Shown here piece after piece: positions 1 through 11,904 of a DNA stretch of 64,000 bases. A model generated the notes under the pieces. It made no database searches, was not told the origin of the DNA, and worked only from the letters and a program-made list of their open reading frames with translations. The DNA is from Straminergon stramineum (taxonomy: Eukaryota; Streptophyta; Bryopsida; Hypnales; Calliergonaceae): assembly GCA_963920665.1 (NCBI GenBank), contig OY987264.1, positions 28,810,906 to 28,874,905 of the forward strand, given 5' to 3'. The position numbers and the translations under genes are program-made. Within the stretch, counting starts at the first letter, position 1. Each line of letters begins with the position of its first letter.

Positions 1-924
1 TGTTTTGTGATGAGAAAATGTGTTAAATTTAAGATTGCAATGATTTTAATGAATGCACTATCTTTAGCATGGATTATTTGGACTTCAGTGATAAGTGATG
101 AATTTTCAAACAATTGTCTCTATGTATACTCCAAACCAACACCACACTTAGCATATGCTCTCATGTTTTGATTGCATGCACATTGTGTAACCAACATCTA
201 GGTTTTTGTGATGCATTTTTGTCCAAATGTAAGTGTTGCATTTGGAGAGTGTTGATTATGGGTTACATATAGAAAGAAACTCCCTCATTAAGTGGTTCAC
301 ATAAATGTCAATTTTTTTCACCACCTAAGGTCCCATGATTGACTTCAAAAAGTCAATAAGTGTGAAATTTATACTATGTGCATTTATTAGAAGAGAGACC
401 CATTTTTTAAGTATTGATATATGGTTTTTTATTCTCTAGAACTAAAGATGGAAAGAGGGGTGTCAACTAAGTAGGGGTAATCTATATGGTAGTTGTGATT
501 GGTGTGAAGTAAGTGGGAAAGTTGTAGATGGAGACATATAGGAATATTGAATATTGGAGTGGGATGAACTCTTGAGGAGGTAGGTTAGGATTAGTGAATG
601 GCATGTTATGAGTGTGAGTATGTTTGGTTGTGGGTATAAGAGGATGTTTAGTGTAAAGTAGGGACTCCGAAATTTGTTGGAGATCTAGATGCGCTAGTGG
701 AATATATGCTCTTAGTATGTACATCTCCTGTCTCATACATCAATATATAATTAGTGTTGAAGAAACAATTTTAGACATCTACCAAAAGAACTTAGATTTC
801 TCAAAACTTTTGTATCCAATATGTAAATGATGCATTTTTTGGTGCATTAAAAATCTCTCTTCACTTGTCAATTTGATTATAGTTTTTTACTAGTCTAATA
901 ATAGAATCTATACATTGCTAAAAA

Positions 925-1230
925 AAGACACTTCATTGTGTCCCTACTATAGGTTCAACAAGGGATAGTGTTTGACTGTATTCTAACTTATATTTGTATA
1001 CTAATGCATACTTATGTTGGTATAGTAATACATACATTGGAAGTATATACATCTTATTAGAAGGGAGTGTGAACATGAGAAGCCTTTTATGATGATTGAG
1101 GATTGGAACTTTTGGAACCTATTGATGCACAATAAAAAAAAGTGACACTTTACATGCTTCTACCATAGGTTCCACAAGGGGGTAGTATTTGCTTATCTTC
1201 TAATTCATGTTTGTATAGTAATATGTACTT
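925..1230. repeat. degenerate direct repeat pair
   Basis: Two blocks share the order 'gacactt...ctac(c)ataggttc(c)acaagg(g)...tagt(a/g)tttg...ttgtata(g/c)taat' (about 925-1000 and 1141-1230). They look like diverged copies of one sequence about 210 bp apart. A third related stretch (GTAATATGTACTTTT) recurs at 1219 and 1380, on both sides of a hairpin. Nothing coding is visible. Confidence 0.45.
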
Positions 1231-1254
1231 TTATTTATGTATGTTTATGTATGC

Positions 1255-1375
1255 ACTAAAATAAAACATTGTTGGTTTCAACAAAATCTAGGTGATGCAA
1301 AATGTAGTTTTTTACCAAAAAATTGCATTTTGCGTGACCTAGATTTTGTTAAAACCAACAATGTTTTATTCTAGT
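1255..1375. repeat. 121-bp hairpin (MITE-like)
   Basis: Positions 1255-1304 are the near-perfect reverse complement of 1325-1375, with about 4 mismatches and a loop of about 20 nt. The outer ends read ACTAAAATAAAACATTG and CAATGTTTTATTCTAGT. A GTAATATGTACTTTT motif lies on each side. A short foldback element is the simplest reading; a small-RNA precursor is possible but unsupported. Confidence 0.6.
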
Positions 1376-1788
1376 GATGGTAATATGTACTTTTGTTTAT
1401 GTCCATTTATGTATGTACTTTCAAATACGTATGTGGAGGTATACATCCATACCTTAGGGACACTACACACTTAGATGTCAGGCCAATTTGTTATTTAAGA
1501 GGTCTAAAATCCTCACTTGTGATTGGACAAAAGGTTGAAATTAGTTCCAACTCCCCTTGGCACCTAGAGGTTGAACCGATTTGGTGGAATGAAATTTTTT
1601 GTTAAAGAAAGATATGATCTAACAAAGCCCGATTTCATTGAATTTGGGAGTACAAATAATGGGAGTCCAATTCTTGGCCTTAGACTCAATTTCAAATTTT
1701 AAGCAACAATTTCTATACAATAAAATATCATTATTTTTTAAACAAATCTGATTAGACCAACCTCTAGGTGTAAAGTGGCCTTTAGAAA

Positions 1789-2240
1789 TTTCAACCCCTC
1801 TTTCTTTCTTTTCTATGTTTTATTAAAACGGTCTAACTTTTTGGCCTCCATGCCTTTACATATAGGAGACTTGGTCCTTATCATAATCTTATTCTAATGA
1901 ATAGTAGTGGATGGCCTTCACCCCCTCCCAAAGGATGTGCAATTTTGTGCAATCGGCGTCATGGAGATTTGGTCTGCCCTCTAGGAGTAAAGTGGGTTTG
2001 ATGAAAATTTCAACCCCTCTTCCTTTTTTCTTCTAGGTTTTATTGAATCATCCTAGCTTCTTGGCCTCTAGGCCTTTATATATGGGAGACTTGGCCCCCA
2101 TTCTAATTAGCATGACCTCTACTTATATATGAAGCAGTCTTGATGAAATCTCAAGTTCTCTTTTTCCCTTTTCTAGATTCTTTTGAATCATCCCGGTGTC
2201 TCAATGGCTTCAAGGCCTTTCTATATGGGAGACTTGGCCA
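1789..2240. repeat. three degenerate copies of a ~90-bp repeat
   Basis: Copies at about 1789-1877, 2010-2100 and 2150-2240 share the order TTCAACCCCTCTT, TTCTAGGTTTTATTGAATCATC, TTGGCCTC, AGGCCTTTATATATGGGAGACTTGGCC. Spacing is uneven (about 220 and 140 bp) and each copy carries its own substitutions, so the duplications are old. Function unknown. Confidence 0.6.
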
Positions 2241-2357
2241 AATATTATTTGTAATCTTCTTCAAAAGAGTAGTTGAAGACAATATTCAACCCAAAAGGAA
2301 CTAAAATTTTGTACAATCAACCACAAGGGGAATTGGCCTAGCCTCTATACAAAACAA

Positions 2358-2866
2358 TGGAGTTAGGTTGTCCCACACTAATTTCTCACCATTTGACACT
2401 ATATAAATTATTCTTTGTTATTATTGTACAAGAATGGACTACTTTTGAATTGCTAGGTATTGTTCTAACTAGGACCTGTGAACCTCCATGTCTACAAATG
2501 AAAACATTTAAAAAAAAATTTGTGTTGACTTTGATAGCTTAAAAAAATAACTCTTTTTCAGTTGGAAGGCCACCCAATTGTTTTTCACAACCTAATTTCA
2601 CTATTTTGTGTACACAAAATAGTGAAATTAGGTTGTGAAAAACAATTTATTTAGGTTACCTTACCCCAAGAAAGTTACTCTACAAGTCATCAAAGTTAAC
2701 AAATATTTCTACATATAACTTCCATTCGAATACAGAAGTTTCATGAGTCCTAATTACAAACAATTCCTGATTCAAAAGTAATTCATTCTTGTACAATAAC
2801 AATAAATATTTATATAGTGTCAAATGTTGAGAAATTAGTGCGGGGCAACCGAATTTCACTATAATT
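2358..2866. mobile_element. ~510-bp foldback element with a perfect 70-bp central palindrome
   Basis: Positions 2577-2646 are a perfect palindrome with its axis between 2611 and 2612. Outside it the two arms (2358-2576 and 2647-2866) remain alignable as inverted copies at roughly 75% identity. For example, GACACTATATAAATT near 2395 mirrors TTTATATAGTGTC near 2809, and CATTCTTGTACAATAA appears inverted in both arms. The non-autonomous element carries no coding capacity. A related terminal segment recurs at about 3190-3245. Confidence 0.7.
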
Positions 2867-3011
2867 TTATGTACTAACTTAGGTGTAAAAGGAGCCCTTA
2901 CATTTTCTTCTCAGAAGCAAGTGTGAATGAACCAGCTGAGCAGCCTCCATCCCATCCCATCCCATCCCATTATGATGATCGAGCTAAGCTAAGCTCCAGT
3001 AGGGTGCGGGG

Positions 3012-3497
3012 CGGTTCTGGAGGCTTCTGGAGCCCCAATTGATGCTCTTCAAAGTACTTTTAAAAAACAAAAAACAACATCTACACTGAATAGGGGTATT
3101 ACGGGGACCAAAAAATTAAAGGGACTTACTATAGAAAACTGTAGATGTTTGAAACATGATGTACATCCTCTGGACACTTCCATAACTACTGATGTACAAT
3201 AAAGGTAGATATTTATATAGTGTGAAATGTCGATTAATTAGTATCGGTTCCCTTAAAACCCCTATTCAGTGTACAAAGCACTTTTCAAAAATTCGTATAA
3301 TATTCATACAAGCTCAGAAAACTACGAATCCAATTCTGTTGGTTTCCTAAACTATTTCTTAACACACGCACATCATTTTTTTTCCCCTTCCTATACGCAC
3401 CCTTCCATATCATATCAAGAGATCCAAAAAACAAACAAGTGTCACATTCGGTTGGGGGTGGCTTCAGTTGGAGGCTTCTGGAGCCCCAATTGATGCC
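3012..3497. repeat. direct repeat pair (GAGGCTTCTGGAGCCCCAAT)
   Basis: The motif GAGGCTTCTGGAGCCCCAAT followed by TGATGC occurs at about 3020-3046 and again at about 3471-3497 in the same orientation, on both sides of the TA-flanked MITE. This is a local segmental duplication, possibly of a former promoter or leader. Confidence 0.6.
3082..3273. mobile_element. 192-bp TA-flanked MITE
   Basis: The left end reads TACACTGAATAGGGGTATTA and the right end is its inverse (…CCCCTATTCAGTGTA). The terminal inverted repeat is about 27 bp with about 3 mismatches. Both ends carry TA, as expected for the TA target duplication of Tc1/mariner-type elements. The interior holds a copy of the 'atatttatatagtgt' segment also found in the neighbouring foldback element. 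The ends are directly visible; the superfamily is inferred. Confidence 0.65.
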
Positions 3498-3615
3498 AGT
3501 GAGTGTCCCCAATCAAAGTGACCATCTCTTTCCGCCAGGCAACTCTCTCTATTTCTTTCTCTCTCTCTCTCTGTCTCTTTTTTCTCTGCAGGAGCAGCAG
3601 CAGCAGATCATTGCC

Positions 3616-3783
3616 ATGGCCGTAGCAATCAATGCGAAGAAGCCCGTAGCTTTTGGAACATTGCCCTGGGACTTATTACTCGTACTCACCTCTTCTCTGT
3701 CTCTCTGTCTCTGTCTTAAGTCAGTCAGTCAGAAGACTCAGAGCTGCCTGCTGATATGCAGGGCTTATATAATATTATATTAA
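3616..3783 (+). CDS. orphan 55-aa ORF behind a CT-rich leader
   Basis: This short ORF begins at an ATG in good context (GCCATGG). It follows a CT-rich tract and CTGCAG|GAGCAGCAGCAG, which looks either like a plant leader or like a 3' splice acceptor with its polypyrimidine tract. The product starts MAVAINAKKPVAFGTLPWDL and then becomes hydrophobic and low-complexity, with another possible donor (GTACTC) within it. I recognise no family. It may be the truncated 5' end of a lost gene, a captured gene fragment, or chance. Confidence 0.2.
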   Translation: MAVAINAKKPVAFGTLPWDLLLVLTSSLSLCLCLKSVSQKTQSCLLICRAYIILY

Positions 3784-4570
3784 AAAAACAAAAACTGGAC
3801 ACAAACACCCCCACTCACCCCACTCCAATTTATTTTTTATTTTTTATTTTTATTTTTATTTTTTACTTACCACCCACATCATTTTTTTTTTTGAATTTCG
3901 GTTACTTAATTACGTCAGTAAAAAAATAAAAAAAATAAATTCATTAATTAATAGATGTAATTTATTTTTATTAAAAAAATACTGATACAGACTGTATGTA
4001 CAGTATATATATAATTTGTGTCAGGAGAAGGGGTTTGCTTTGGATTAACTTATTGGAACGTACTACTATGTTATCAATACAGTAGCTCTGACGGAGCGGG
4101 ACGGACGGAGCGGGGACGGACGGAGCGGGAACGGACGGAGCGGGAACGGACGGACGGGGGCAAGGAGTAAGAGTAAGAGTACTAGTAAGTTACTACTCGG
4201 CTATATATTAATTTCTGTGAAATCTAAGTTACCTTCCGGTTGTTTGTTGCTCCCTCTTGGAACTATTTACGCTTAACTTACTGTCTGTCTGTCTGTCTGT
4301 CTTTCCTTCCTGTCAAATCTTTACCACCAACTCCGTCATGGAACTGTTTCTTAACTTCTGAAACTGGCAAATAGATACTTGGCTCACTCATTTGCGAAAA
4401 TTTGCTGACATGGAAATTATCACAATCATGCATGCTCCGCTCGTCCATCAAGGAAATGATTGATTGGGAGGAGGGAAAGGAAAGGAAAGGAAAGGAAGGG
4501 AAGGGAATTTATTAACAAAGGAATTTATTAACAATGGAAGGGTAGGGAATGGTCTTTCTTACAACCCTTA

Positions 4571-4801
4571 TTAACCCTTAAACGTTGACACGGACATTTT
4601 GTGTCCGATGGATGACAAAGAATCTCTCTATGTAGGATAGAATTGCGACTATTCATCCTTAGAATTTTGTGGGAAAAGTGTAGGTCTTCTACAAAAGTAT
4701 GGACTTCTAATGAATGTTTTTGGATTTTATAAAGTAGATGATGTCACACGGTTCCAAAAGGGAGTATTTCCACGGGTACTAGTGTGTCCTTCAAGGGTTA
4801 A
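4571..4801. mobile_element. 231-bp TTAA-flanked MITE, copy 1
   Basis: The left end is TTAACCCTTAAACG and the right end is the inverse (…TCCTTCAAGGGTTAA). A second copy of the same family lies at 36621-36850 (230 bp). Both share 'GATGACAAAG', 'ATGTAGGA', 'CTATTCATCCT' and 'GATGATGTCACACGGTT' in order. No duplication longer than TTAA flanks it. There is no coding potential. Confidence 0.75.
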
Positions 4802-5005
4802 AAGAATACAGCCCCTATGACCAAGGTAGTTACCAATATTGCTTTGATTTGTTGGACCAATAGGTGCATTTTTTGGTTTCTACAATGAACAATGGAGTCA
4901 TTCGTTGACTATCTTTCAACCTTGGTGTCTTTTAAGGGTTACTTAACTTACATCTCAAACTGTTGAAGGGAATTCTGAGGTGAACCTTTGTGAATGGTGC
5001 ACTTG

Positions 5006-5320
5006 AGGTGGGTATCCCCCTTCCCTCTCTAACCGTTGTTTTTTTGCTACTTTGAGTAGTAGTTACTATTATTAGACTATTTTAAAATTCCATTGATTTC
5101 CATGTTGGCAAGGGGGAAAGTGGAGGTTCCTATACACCAAAGAATGCAACATTTGGATATTGTATGCAAAAGTTAGGAAGGGTCAAAGTTCTTTTGGGGT
5201 AGAGGTTGGTTCAGGAATTGTTGCTTCTACATACTTACTTGGGTACATATTGATTTTGGAAATATACACAAAGTGATGATGACAGTTTTAGGGAAGGTGC
5301 GATTTTTGGTGTACCCACCT
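5006..5320. mobile_element. 315-bp inverted-repeat element, copy 1 (AGGTGGGTA ends)
   Basis: The ends are AGGTGGGTA and TACCCACCT, a perfect 9-bp terminal inverted repeat. A diverged second copy lies at 51975-52268. Both share 'AGTTACTATTATTAGAC', 'GAATG(C/T)AACATTTGGATA' and 'GTGATGATG' in order. I see no clear target duplication. Non-coding. Confidence 0.65.
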
Positions 5321-5422
5321 TCCTTACTCCCTTTAGACATTTAGACATTCATATACCTTTGAATACTTTTTCTTTTCTTTTTTAAAATAAAATTTAGCAA
5401 TTGGAAAAAGGTTTTATTTGAT

Positions 5423-5963
5423 TTAAGATAAACAAACCCATGACAAGCAAATTGCCCAATGCGGACACCTAGAAAACCATCCATTTCAATCTTACATCAA
5501 TCCATGGCAGATTTTTGCTAAGAAATGGGATTAAGACTTCATTGGGTTTGTTAGTGGCCAAAATCAATGCCTTGGGTGATGTTGATGGAGTTATCAGTGA
5601 CTGTTTTAGGACCTTCTACCTTTCTAGTGTAAATTCATTTCAAGAACTAACTTTTTCTTCCTTTATGTCATGTCCATGTTAAAAAATACTGTAACCATGT
5701 TAGAAAATTTTGAGACTTTTTTAGGTGATCAGATGACCATTATGGGTACACTCTTAGGTGATTTGGGGGTAGTCTACAAATTGTTTTGGGCTATTTGGGC
5801 ATCACACTTCAAATAATCATAACAAATTGATAATTTGTCAAAAAAAATTCAATTGCTCTCTGCATTTCTCATGTTTATCTTTATATGCAAAAAAAATTAT
5901 TTAAAAAAAATTGTGAACATGGCAAACCAACCATTCTGAATGTCATAGGTTGGTTTACCTTAA
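5423..5963. mobile_element. 541-bp inverted-repeat element, copy 1
   Basis: The ends TTAAGATAAACAAACCCATGAC and (reverse complement of the right end) TTAAGGTAAACCAACCTATGAC form an imperfect 22-bp terminal inverted repeat. A second copy at 24233-24832 has better preserved termini. Shared internal blocks include 'GATGACCATTATGG', 'TCATAACAAATT' and 'TTCAATTGCTCTC'. Non-coding. Confidence 0.65.
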
Positions 5964-8012
5964 CCTGTAAAATTCCTTGCAACTACATTGTGTCAACCCA
6001 TAGTATGTCAACCACATTGTGCAACCACATTTTAGTCTTCCCCTACAATTTGGCTTTTGACTTTTATATCACACAAAATTTATATCTTTGGATGCACATT
6101 TTATATATGAATCTGAAAATATATTTTTGGATGCACTTGTAGCAAAGTTTGGATGCATTTTCTATGCATTCTGGAGTGATTAGGCCTCAAAAATACAATT
6201 CCTGCAATTATTGAAGGAATTGCGAGAAATTGCTGCCTAGCAATTTTTTGGACACTTAAAAACATTCATCCTAGAAGGCAATGGCATGAACGATTGTCTT
6301 CTAGCTCATAATCATTGTGTTTTAGAACCTTTTTTCAATTCCCCCCTGTCTCACTTTTTGTTATTACAATACAACACCCTACTGTTTGGATTGTAGAAGA
6401 AGTTGTTTGTGAAATTTTGATGAATTTATTGATGTTATTGGATTGGATGTTTTATTCTTTTCAATGGTATTGTAGTAATGCAAGGTACATAAGTTTTCGT
6501 CAAAATGGATTCAAGAACTTATTTTGAGTTTGGCTAGTTTCCAACCTTAGCATCTACATCATTTAAAATATGCAAAACTAAATTCAAAATCGTGTCTAAT
6601 CCTCATTGAATTTTGAAGTTGAAATAATCCCACAAGAAGTAGTGCAAAAATATATATTTTCTACTTTGAGCTTGTAGATCTCACAAATTGTAAGGAATTT
6701 GTGTTTTGAAACTTTTGATTTTTGTTCTACGTAAAGTTGATATTAAAATCTTACAATAACAATTGTCATTGCTTATATTTTCTTCTTAAAAAATCTTGAC
6801 ACAAAAATGATTATTTTTTGCATCTCGGGGAGTTCAATAAGCAATAAGGAATTTTAGGATTATGTATACATATATACATTGGTAGGAACAAATAATGCAC
6901 TATACTTTTGAGGGGGGGGGGGGTAAATCCTAAAATTTCAAAACTAGTGAATGAAAACCAACTTTCAAGTTTGTATTATTCAAATGTGTCTCACACAATT
7001 ACAATGTTTCCATCTATTAAGATTAGATATTAGATTTTGGTGGTTTTAGAGTAAAAATCATGAGCATTTAAAGAAACAAATTTGAATCTTTCTCTTGCCT
7101 ATTTTATATTTTATAGGCTTTGTCAATACCAAAAATTATTCACAAAAGTATTTTCCTTCTATTTTTCTCTCTAAGATTGTAAATTGCGAGCAATTGGTAC
7201 ACAAGGTTCGTCCACTCGTAGTCAATACGTACATATGGGTCCAAAAATGTCATAAAAATGTAGATATTGTTTATCCAAGATGCCCAATTTAAACATTAAA
7301 GTCTTTGAGAGTATAATATTGGTTTTAGGTACATCCTTGAAAGATAATACTGAAAAAATTTATATTTAATTCATATAGTGCCCAAATAATGCATGCTAAA
7401 GTTAGTTGGAATTAGGCCTTCGCTAGGTCAAAACAAATTTGGCTAAAAAATGGTGATAAACTATGAAGGTTTTGCCCAAAAACTTCAAATTGAATTGTTT
7501 TTGAATGAAATTGCCGAATTGTAGATTTATGGATATTTAACATGTAGTAATGCTATATTTTTAATCAAATATGTGGATGAATGTTAAAATTTGGAGTACC
7601 ACTACAACATTTTATATTATCACTTTGGTATTTTATAGAAAATGAAAAAATGCCCTAGTTGGAATTTTCTTTTGATTGCCAATGAAATTTCTAAAGGCTT
7701 TGTTGTTTTTTGTGCTACTAATGATGCATGATTGAAGGTTTCAAGGACCCATTTTTGACTCTAGAGACTTTGGTGATGGATCCTCCAAAGCACAATCAAT
7801 GATACCAACTTTGGAAAATAGTATGAACCCCCCCTTTGTCACTGCAGTTTTGTGAATATAAATATATATACCCTTTCACCATATAGGCGACATTAATTGA
7901 CATCTTGAGTGGGATGCGGAACATGATTTTGTGGTATATGCTATTGTGAAGAACTCATATGATGACTCAAAATATAACAACAAAATCCCAAGTGTAGATC
8001 TACAAATTATTT

Positions 8013-8926
8013 TTAATTCCTAAAGGACCAACCACAATCTTTTTTTGTGAAAAAACACTCAAAATTGCCATCTCCACTATAGAGAGCAAAAAAATTGAAT
8101 TTTTTTGCACATCTAACCATAGGCTCTTGTACTACAACAGTATGAAAATGTTTGGAAGAAATTTCAGAAACTTTGACCATGCAAATTGCAAGATATTTGT
8201 GCTTACATTGAAGAAAACAAGTCGTTTTGCACCTTAAGAGACTAAATTATTTGACCTTGGAACCTTCTTCAATTAAGTGTTCTGCATTACAAAGTTGAGG
8301 TTTAAATCTTTCTAGTGGGGAATTAATTTGAGAGCCTAAGAAAAAAATTAAAATTAAAAAAATTTCATTTTCATTTACTTTTTTGTCAAGTAGAAGCAAT
8401 TACAAGATAGAAAGGAATCTAAATTGTTAATGTTTCCAAGATGGAATCAAAAAGCACTAATTTCAATAGTGAGATTGTTCAAAGAGGCAAGCTAAACCTT
8501 CCAAATTTTTTCATTTTGAAAAATTGCAAAAATATAATTAAAAAATAAAATCAATACATTATGTTTTCAAGAAAATGCTATGATTGCCTAGAAAACAAGA
8601 TGCTCCCTAACTTTCACATCACTATTCAAAATGGAATGAATCAAAGCTCTTTATTTAGATAAAGATGTAGTCTAGAATTTTCTTAAATTAATTTCAAGTT
8701 TTTGTAGATTCTCTTAGTACTTGGTCTCCTCCATTGTGACCTTATTTGGCATAAATTTTTCTCCCATGCACCAATTGAAATTTTAAAAAATTACATTGTC
8801 CACAAAACTCATATGTTTTTCAATCTAGAAAAAGATTGAAAAAATCATGACAAAAATTGAGACTGTAGGAACTTGCCCCAAATCCAATTTGTCCCCACAA
8901 GGGAACAATGGTCCTTTAGGGGTTAA
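8013..8926 (+). mobile_element. 0.9-kb TTAA-flanked element (family I), copy 1
   Basis: It starts TTAATTCCTAAAGGACC and ends GGTCCTTTAGGGGTTAA, inverted termini flanked by TTAA. Internal landmarks of the family are present in order: 'ACTCAAAATTGCC', 'CATCTAACCATAGG.TCTTGTACTAC', 'TTTCAGAAACTTTGACCATG' and 'CAAAATGGAATGAATCAAAG'. No open reading frame of transposase size is visible, so it is non-autonomous. It is closest to the copy at 10983-11904. Confidence 0.7.
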
Positions 8927-10982
8927 ATGTAAAAATTCTCAAAGAATAGATCCAAGCCAAATACCATCCTATAACCACATTTTCAAAGAAATTGAATGCA
9001 TGACTATTAGAAAATGAGAACTACTAGATTGACAAGAGAAAATAAGATCCTATGCATTGATGCCAATCCACTTTTATAAGAAACTAGATAAATTGTAACT
9101 TATGCTACACATTCTCTCTCTTGCCAAACAAAACTCTAACCAAAATACACTCAAAATCCTCAAGCAACACCAAAAAAAATCCCAAATCACACATGTTGTA
9201 GATCTAACAAATTTATTAAAATGTCAAAAAATTCAAGGAAGAATGAATTGATCCACAATATTACCAAAACTTGCAATACTAACTAGTATTGTTGAATTTT
9301 AGAAGTAAAGAGATCTATGCCCTCTACACCTCTCAGAAATGAGTGCCAATTTTTGAAAGACTCGCTAAAAAAGATGTGTCTAGGTTCTTTGGGAAGTTGG
9401 TACAAGGGTGGACACAATAATAGCAAGCGACACTTGTGAGCAAAATCAAAATTGGGAAGCTCTAGTAGACAAGAGAATCTCTTAAATTTGGACATACAAA
9501 ATAGAGAGGAGAGTCCTTGATGATTGCCTTGCTCATGAGAGCACCTTGCCCTCACTTCTACTTGACAACCTAATTTTTCCAACCCTCTTGAAATGTACTA
9601 TGGGATGGTAGGTAGGAAATTTTACAAGGTATAAAGTTAAGTATTGATTTAACCAAATTTTATCTCAAATGCTTAATCGGTCAATTTTAAGTACAAACTT
9701 TTTATAATATAAAAGACCCTTTTGCTTGTTGTTGTAGCGTTTAGGGTGTTTCTTCAAGAGTACTATAAAATTAGAAAAACAATTAAAAAAATATTAAATA
9801 TGAACAATTTATATACCTTTTAGAAAAAGATGTCCTAAGAAGGAAAAGTATAGAAAAATTTACTAAGTAAGAGAACTAGAAAAGTGTAGAATCTCAAGAA
9901 AATAGGTATTTTGAAGTTTTAATTTGTAGAAAATAGGAAAAAAAATTCACCAAGAAACTAAAAATTGGAATTTTGTGAGGACTTCATGGTGATGGAATTT
10001 CACCAAAATAATGATCTTGAAACCATCTTCAATGTTTAGAATTGTACAAGCAAGGTAGCCCTATTAGCACGCATGTAGAGGATGTAAAATAAGATTTTTT
10101 TAAGTGCCCTTTTGTTAGGCACATGCCCACCTAATGTAGGAGTAGACTACAAAAATTTTAGCTCTAGATCATTAATGTCGGGTATGCCCTAATACCCAAG
10201 AAAACCTAAATTGCAAAGTTTATCACTAATTTGGAGTTTAACTTAATTGAAATTTTATTATAAAATGATTTTCAATTTTTTTTTAAGAATAAAGGATCTC
10301 ATTGCTATCAAGTTAGACATCTCTGATAAAAATTTCAAGTTAATTAGGTTCATGCTTTAAAAGTTATAGCTGATGACGACTTTATCATTCCAAATGTGAT
10401 GCAAAATAGTATTCGTACTGGTCTTTATTGCAAATCACCCTTATGTTAATTCTAAAATCCTTGGGAGAAAAAGTGCCTTTGAATGGTTTTAAAGAAGCTC
10501 CATTTCAATTTTTCCATTCAGTTTCTTTTTGGAGATTTGCTTGAACTCATTTTCAATGAATGGTATTAGAGATTCTTTCATAATAATACTTTTAACTTCT
10601 TTACACAAGGAAAATGATATTTCTATTTAGTGTATTTTAATTTGGCAACTTAAGTTGTAAAATGGATCCTGTATTCATTAACCACTAACGGACAAGAGTT
10701 CATTGTAAAAGGATCAAACATTATGTATGAGCTAAATTTAGATTTCTAAATCGTGTTTGATTATCAATTTTATTTTTTTATCGTGATATTATGGTTTGCC
10801 TATCATTGCAAAAAAGGTCAATTTTTGTGAAATATCGTCATAGTTACAAAATTTGCATTAAAAAGTGGATATTATGTAAAAAATGAAATAAAATCATATC
10901 AATTGTAACTTATTTTAGTTTAATCTGAATCTCTTATAGCTAATATAGATTATAATGATAAAGATAATTTTATAAATTGTAT

Positions 10983-11904
10983 TTAACCTCTAAAGTCTCA
11001 AGGATTTTTTTCCATCAAATTCCACTCAAAACTACCATTTTTATTTCAAAGTGCAAATTTTTTTAGAAATATAATGTTTTTCTGCATATCTAATTGTAGG
11101 ATCTTGCACTAGACTAGTATAAAATTGCATGGAAGAAAATTTCAGAAACTTTGACCAAGTGGACTGTAAAACATTTGCGTTTTAAGTCAAGAAAGCCATT
11201 TTTTTCACCTTCCTTGCCTATATTTGAAGGCTTTGAATATTCTTAGCTTAAAATTTTTGTGCTACATTTATTGAATTAAAAAAATTTATGTTAACATCTT
11301 GAGCTGAAAGTCTAGGTAGGAATTTCAAAATACACACATTTGATTTTAAATCTTTGAAAAATTATTAAGTAAAAGTTGGTCCAAAATCGAATCATTAATA
11401 ACTCTAAGATGGAATAGAAACACAATAATGTAAACAACAAGATTGTTCTAGCAAGTGAACTAAACCCTATCAAACTATTTTTTTGAAATAACTATGAAAA
11501 TTGCATTCAAAAACAAATCCTGTAAGTTATTTTTTCAAGAAAATGCTTAGAATGCTTGAAAAACAAGATTGTCCTTAACTTTCTTATCACTAGACCAAAT
11601 AGAGTGAATCAAATCTTTCTATATAAATAAGAGTACTTTCTATGAGAAACAAAATTTGAAAATTTCTATTTTGACTTTTTGTGATTTTTTTGGTGTTACT
11701 TGGCAAACCCCATTCTAGGCTTAGGGTGGCAAAACTTTTGCTTTCAAGCATTCATTGAAAGAAAAATTATGTTTCTAGAAATCTATTGTGTTTTTCTATC
11801 TTTCATTTTTTTTTTTCAAAAAATCACAATAAAAATTGAGATTGCAAAATCCTACTTAAAATCCATTTATGTTCCTTGAGGGATAATAGGACTTTAGGGG
11901 TTAA
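10983..11904 (+). mobile_element. 0.9-kb TTAA-flanked element (family I), copy 2
   Basis: It starts TTAACCTCTAAAGTC and ends GGACTTTAGGGGTTAA. The interior carries the family's ordered landmarks: CACTCAAAACTACCATTT, ATCTAATTGTAGGATCTTGCAC, TTTCAGAAACTTTGACCAAG and AAATAGAGTGAATCAAATC. It forms a subgroup with copy 1 and is more diverged from the copies at 39.6, 40.8, 61.9 and 28.9 kb. Non-coding. Confidence 0.7.

Larger units (their letters stand above)
2930..4510. repeat. microsatellite-rich island
   Basis: This GC-richer patch in AT-rich surroundings packs many simple repeats: (CCCAT)n at about 2946-2970, CT runs at about 3543-3590, T/A runs at about 3830-3890, a 16-17-bp GGACGGACGGAGCGGGA tandem at about 4086-4160, (GTAAGA)n near 4167, (TGTC)n at about 4281-4302 and (GGAAA)n at about 4470-4505. 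It resembles the proximal promoter and leader zone of a plant gene, but no gene body follows. Confidence 0.6.

Noticed and set aside
9283..9582. 99-codon minus-strand frame
   Set aside because: No family recognised, no leader or splice context, and the surroundings are AT-rich repeat.
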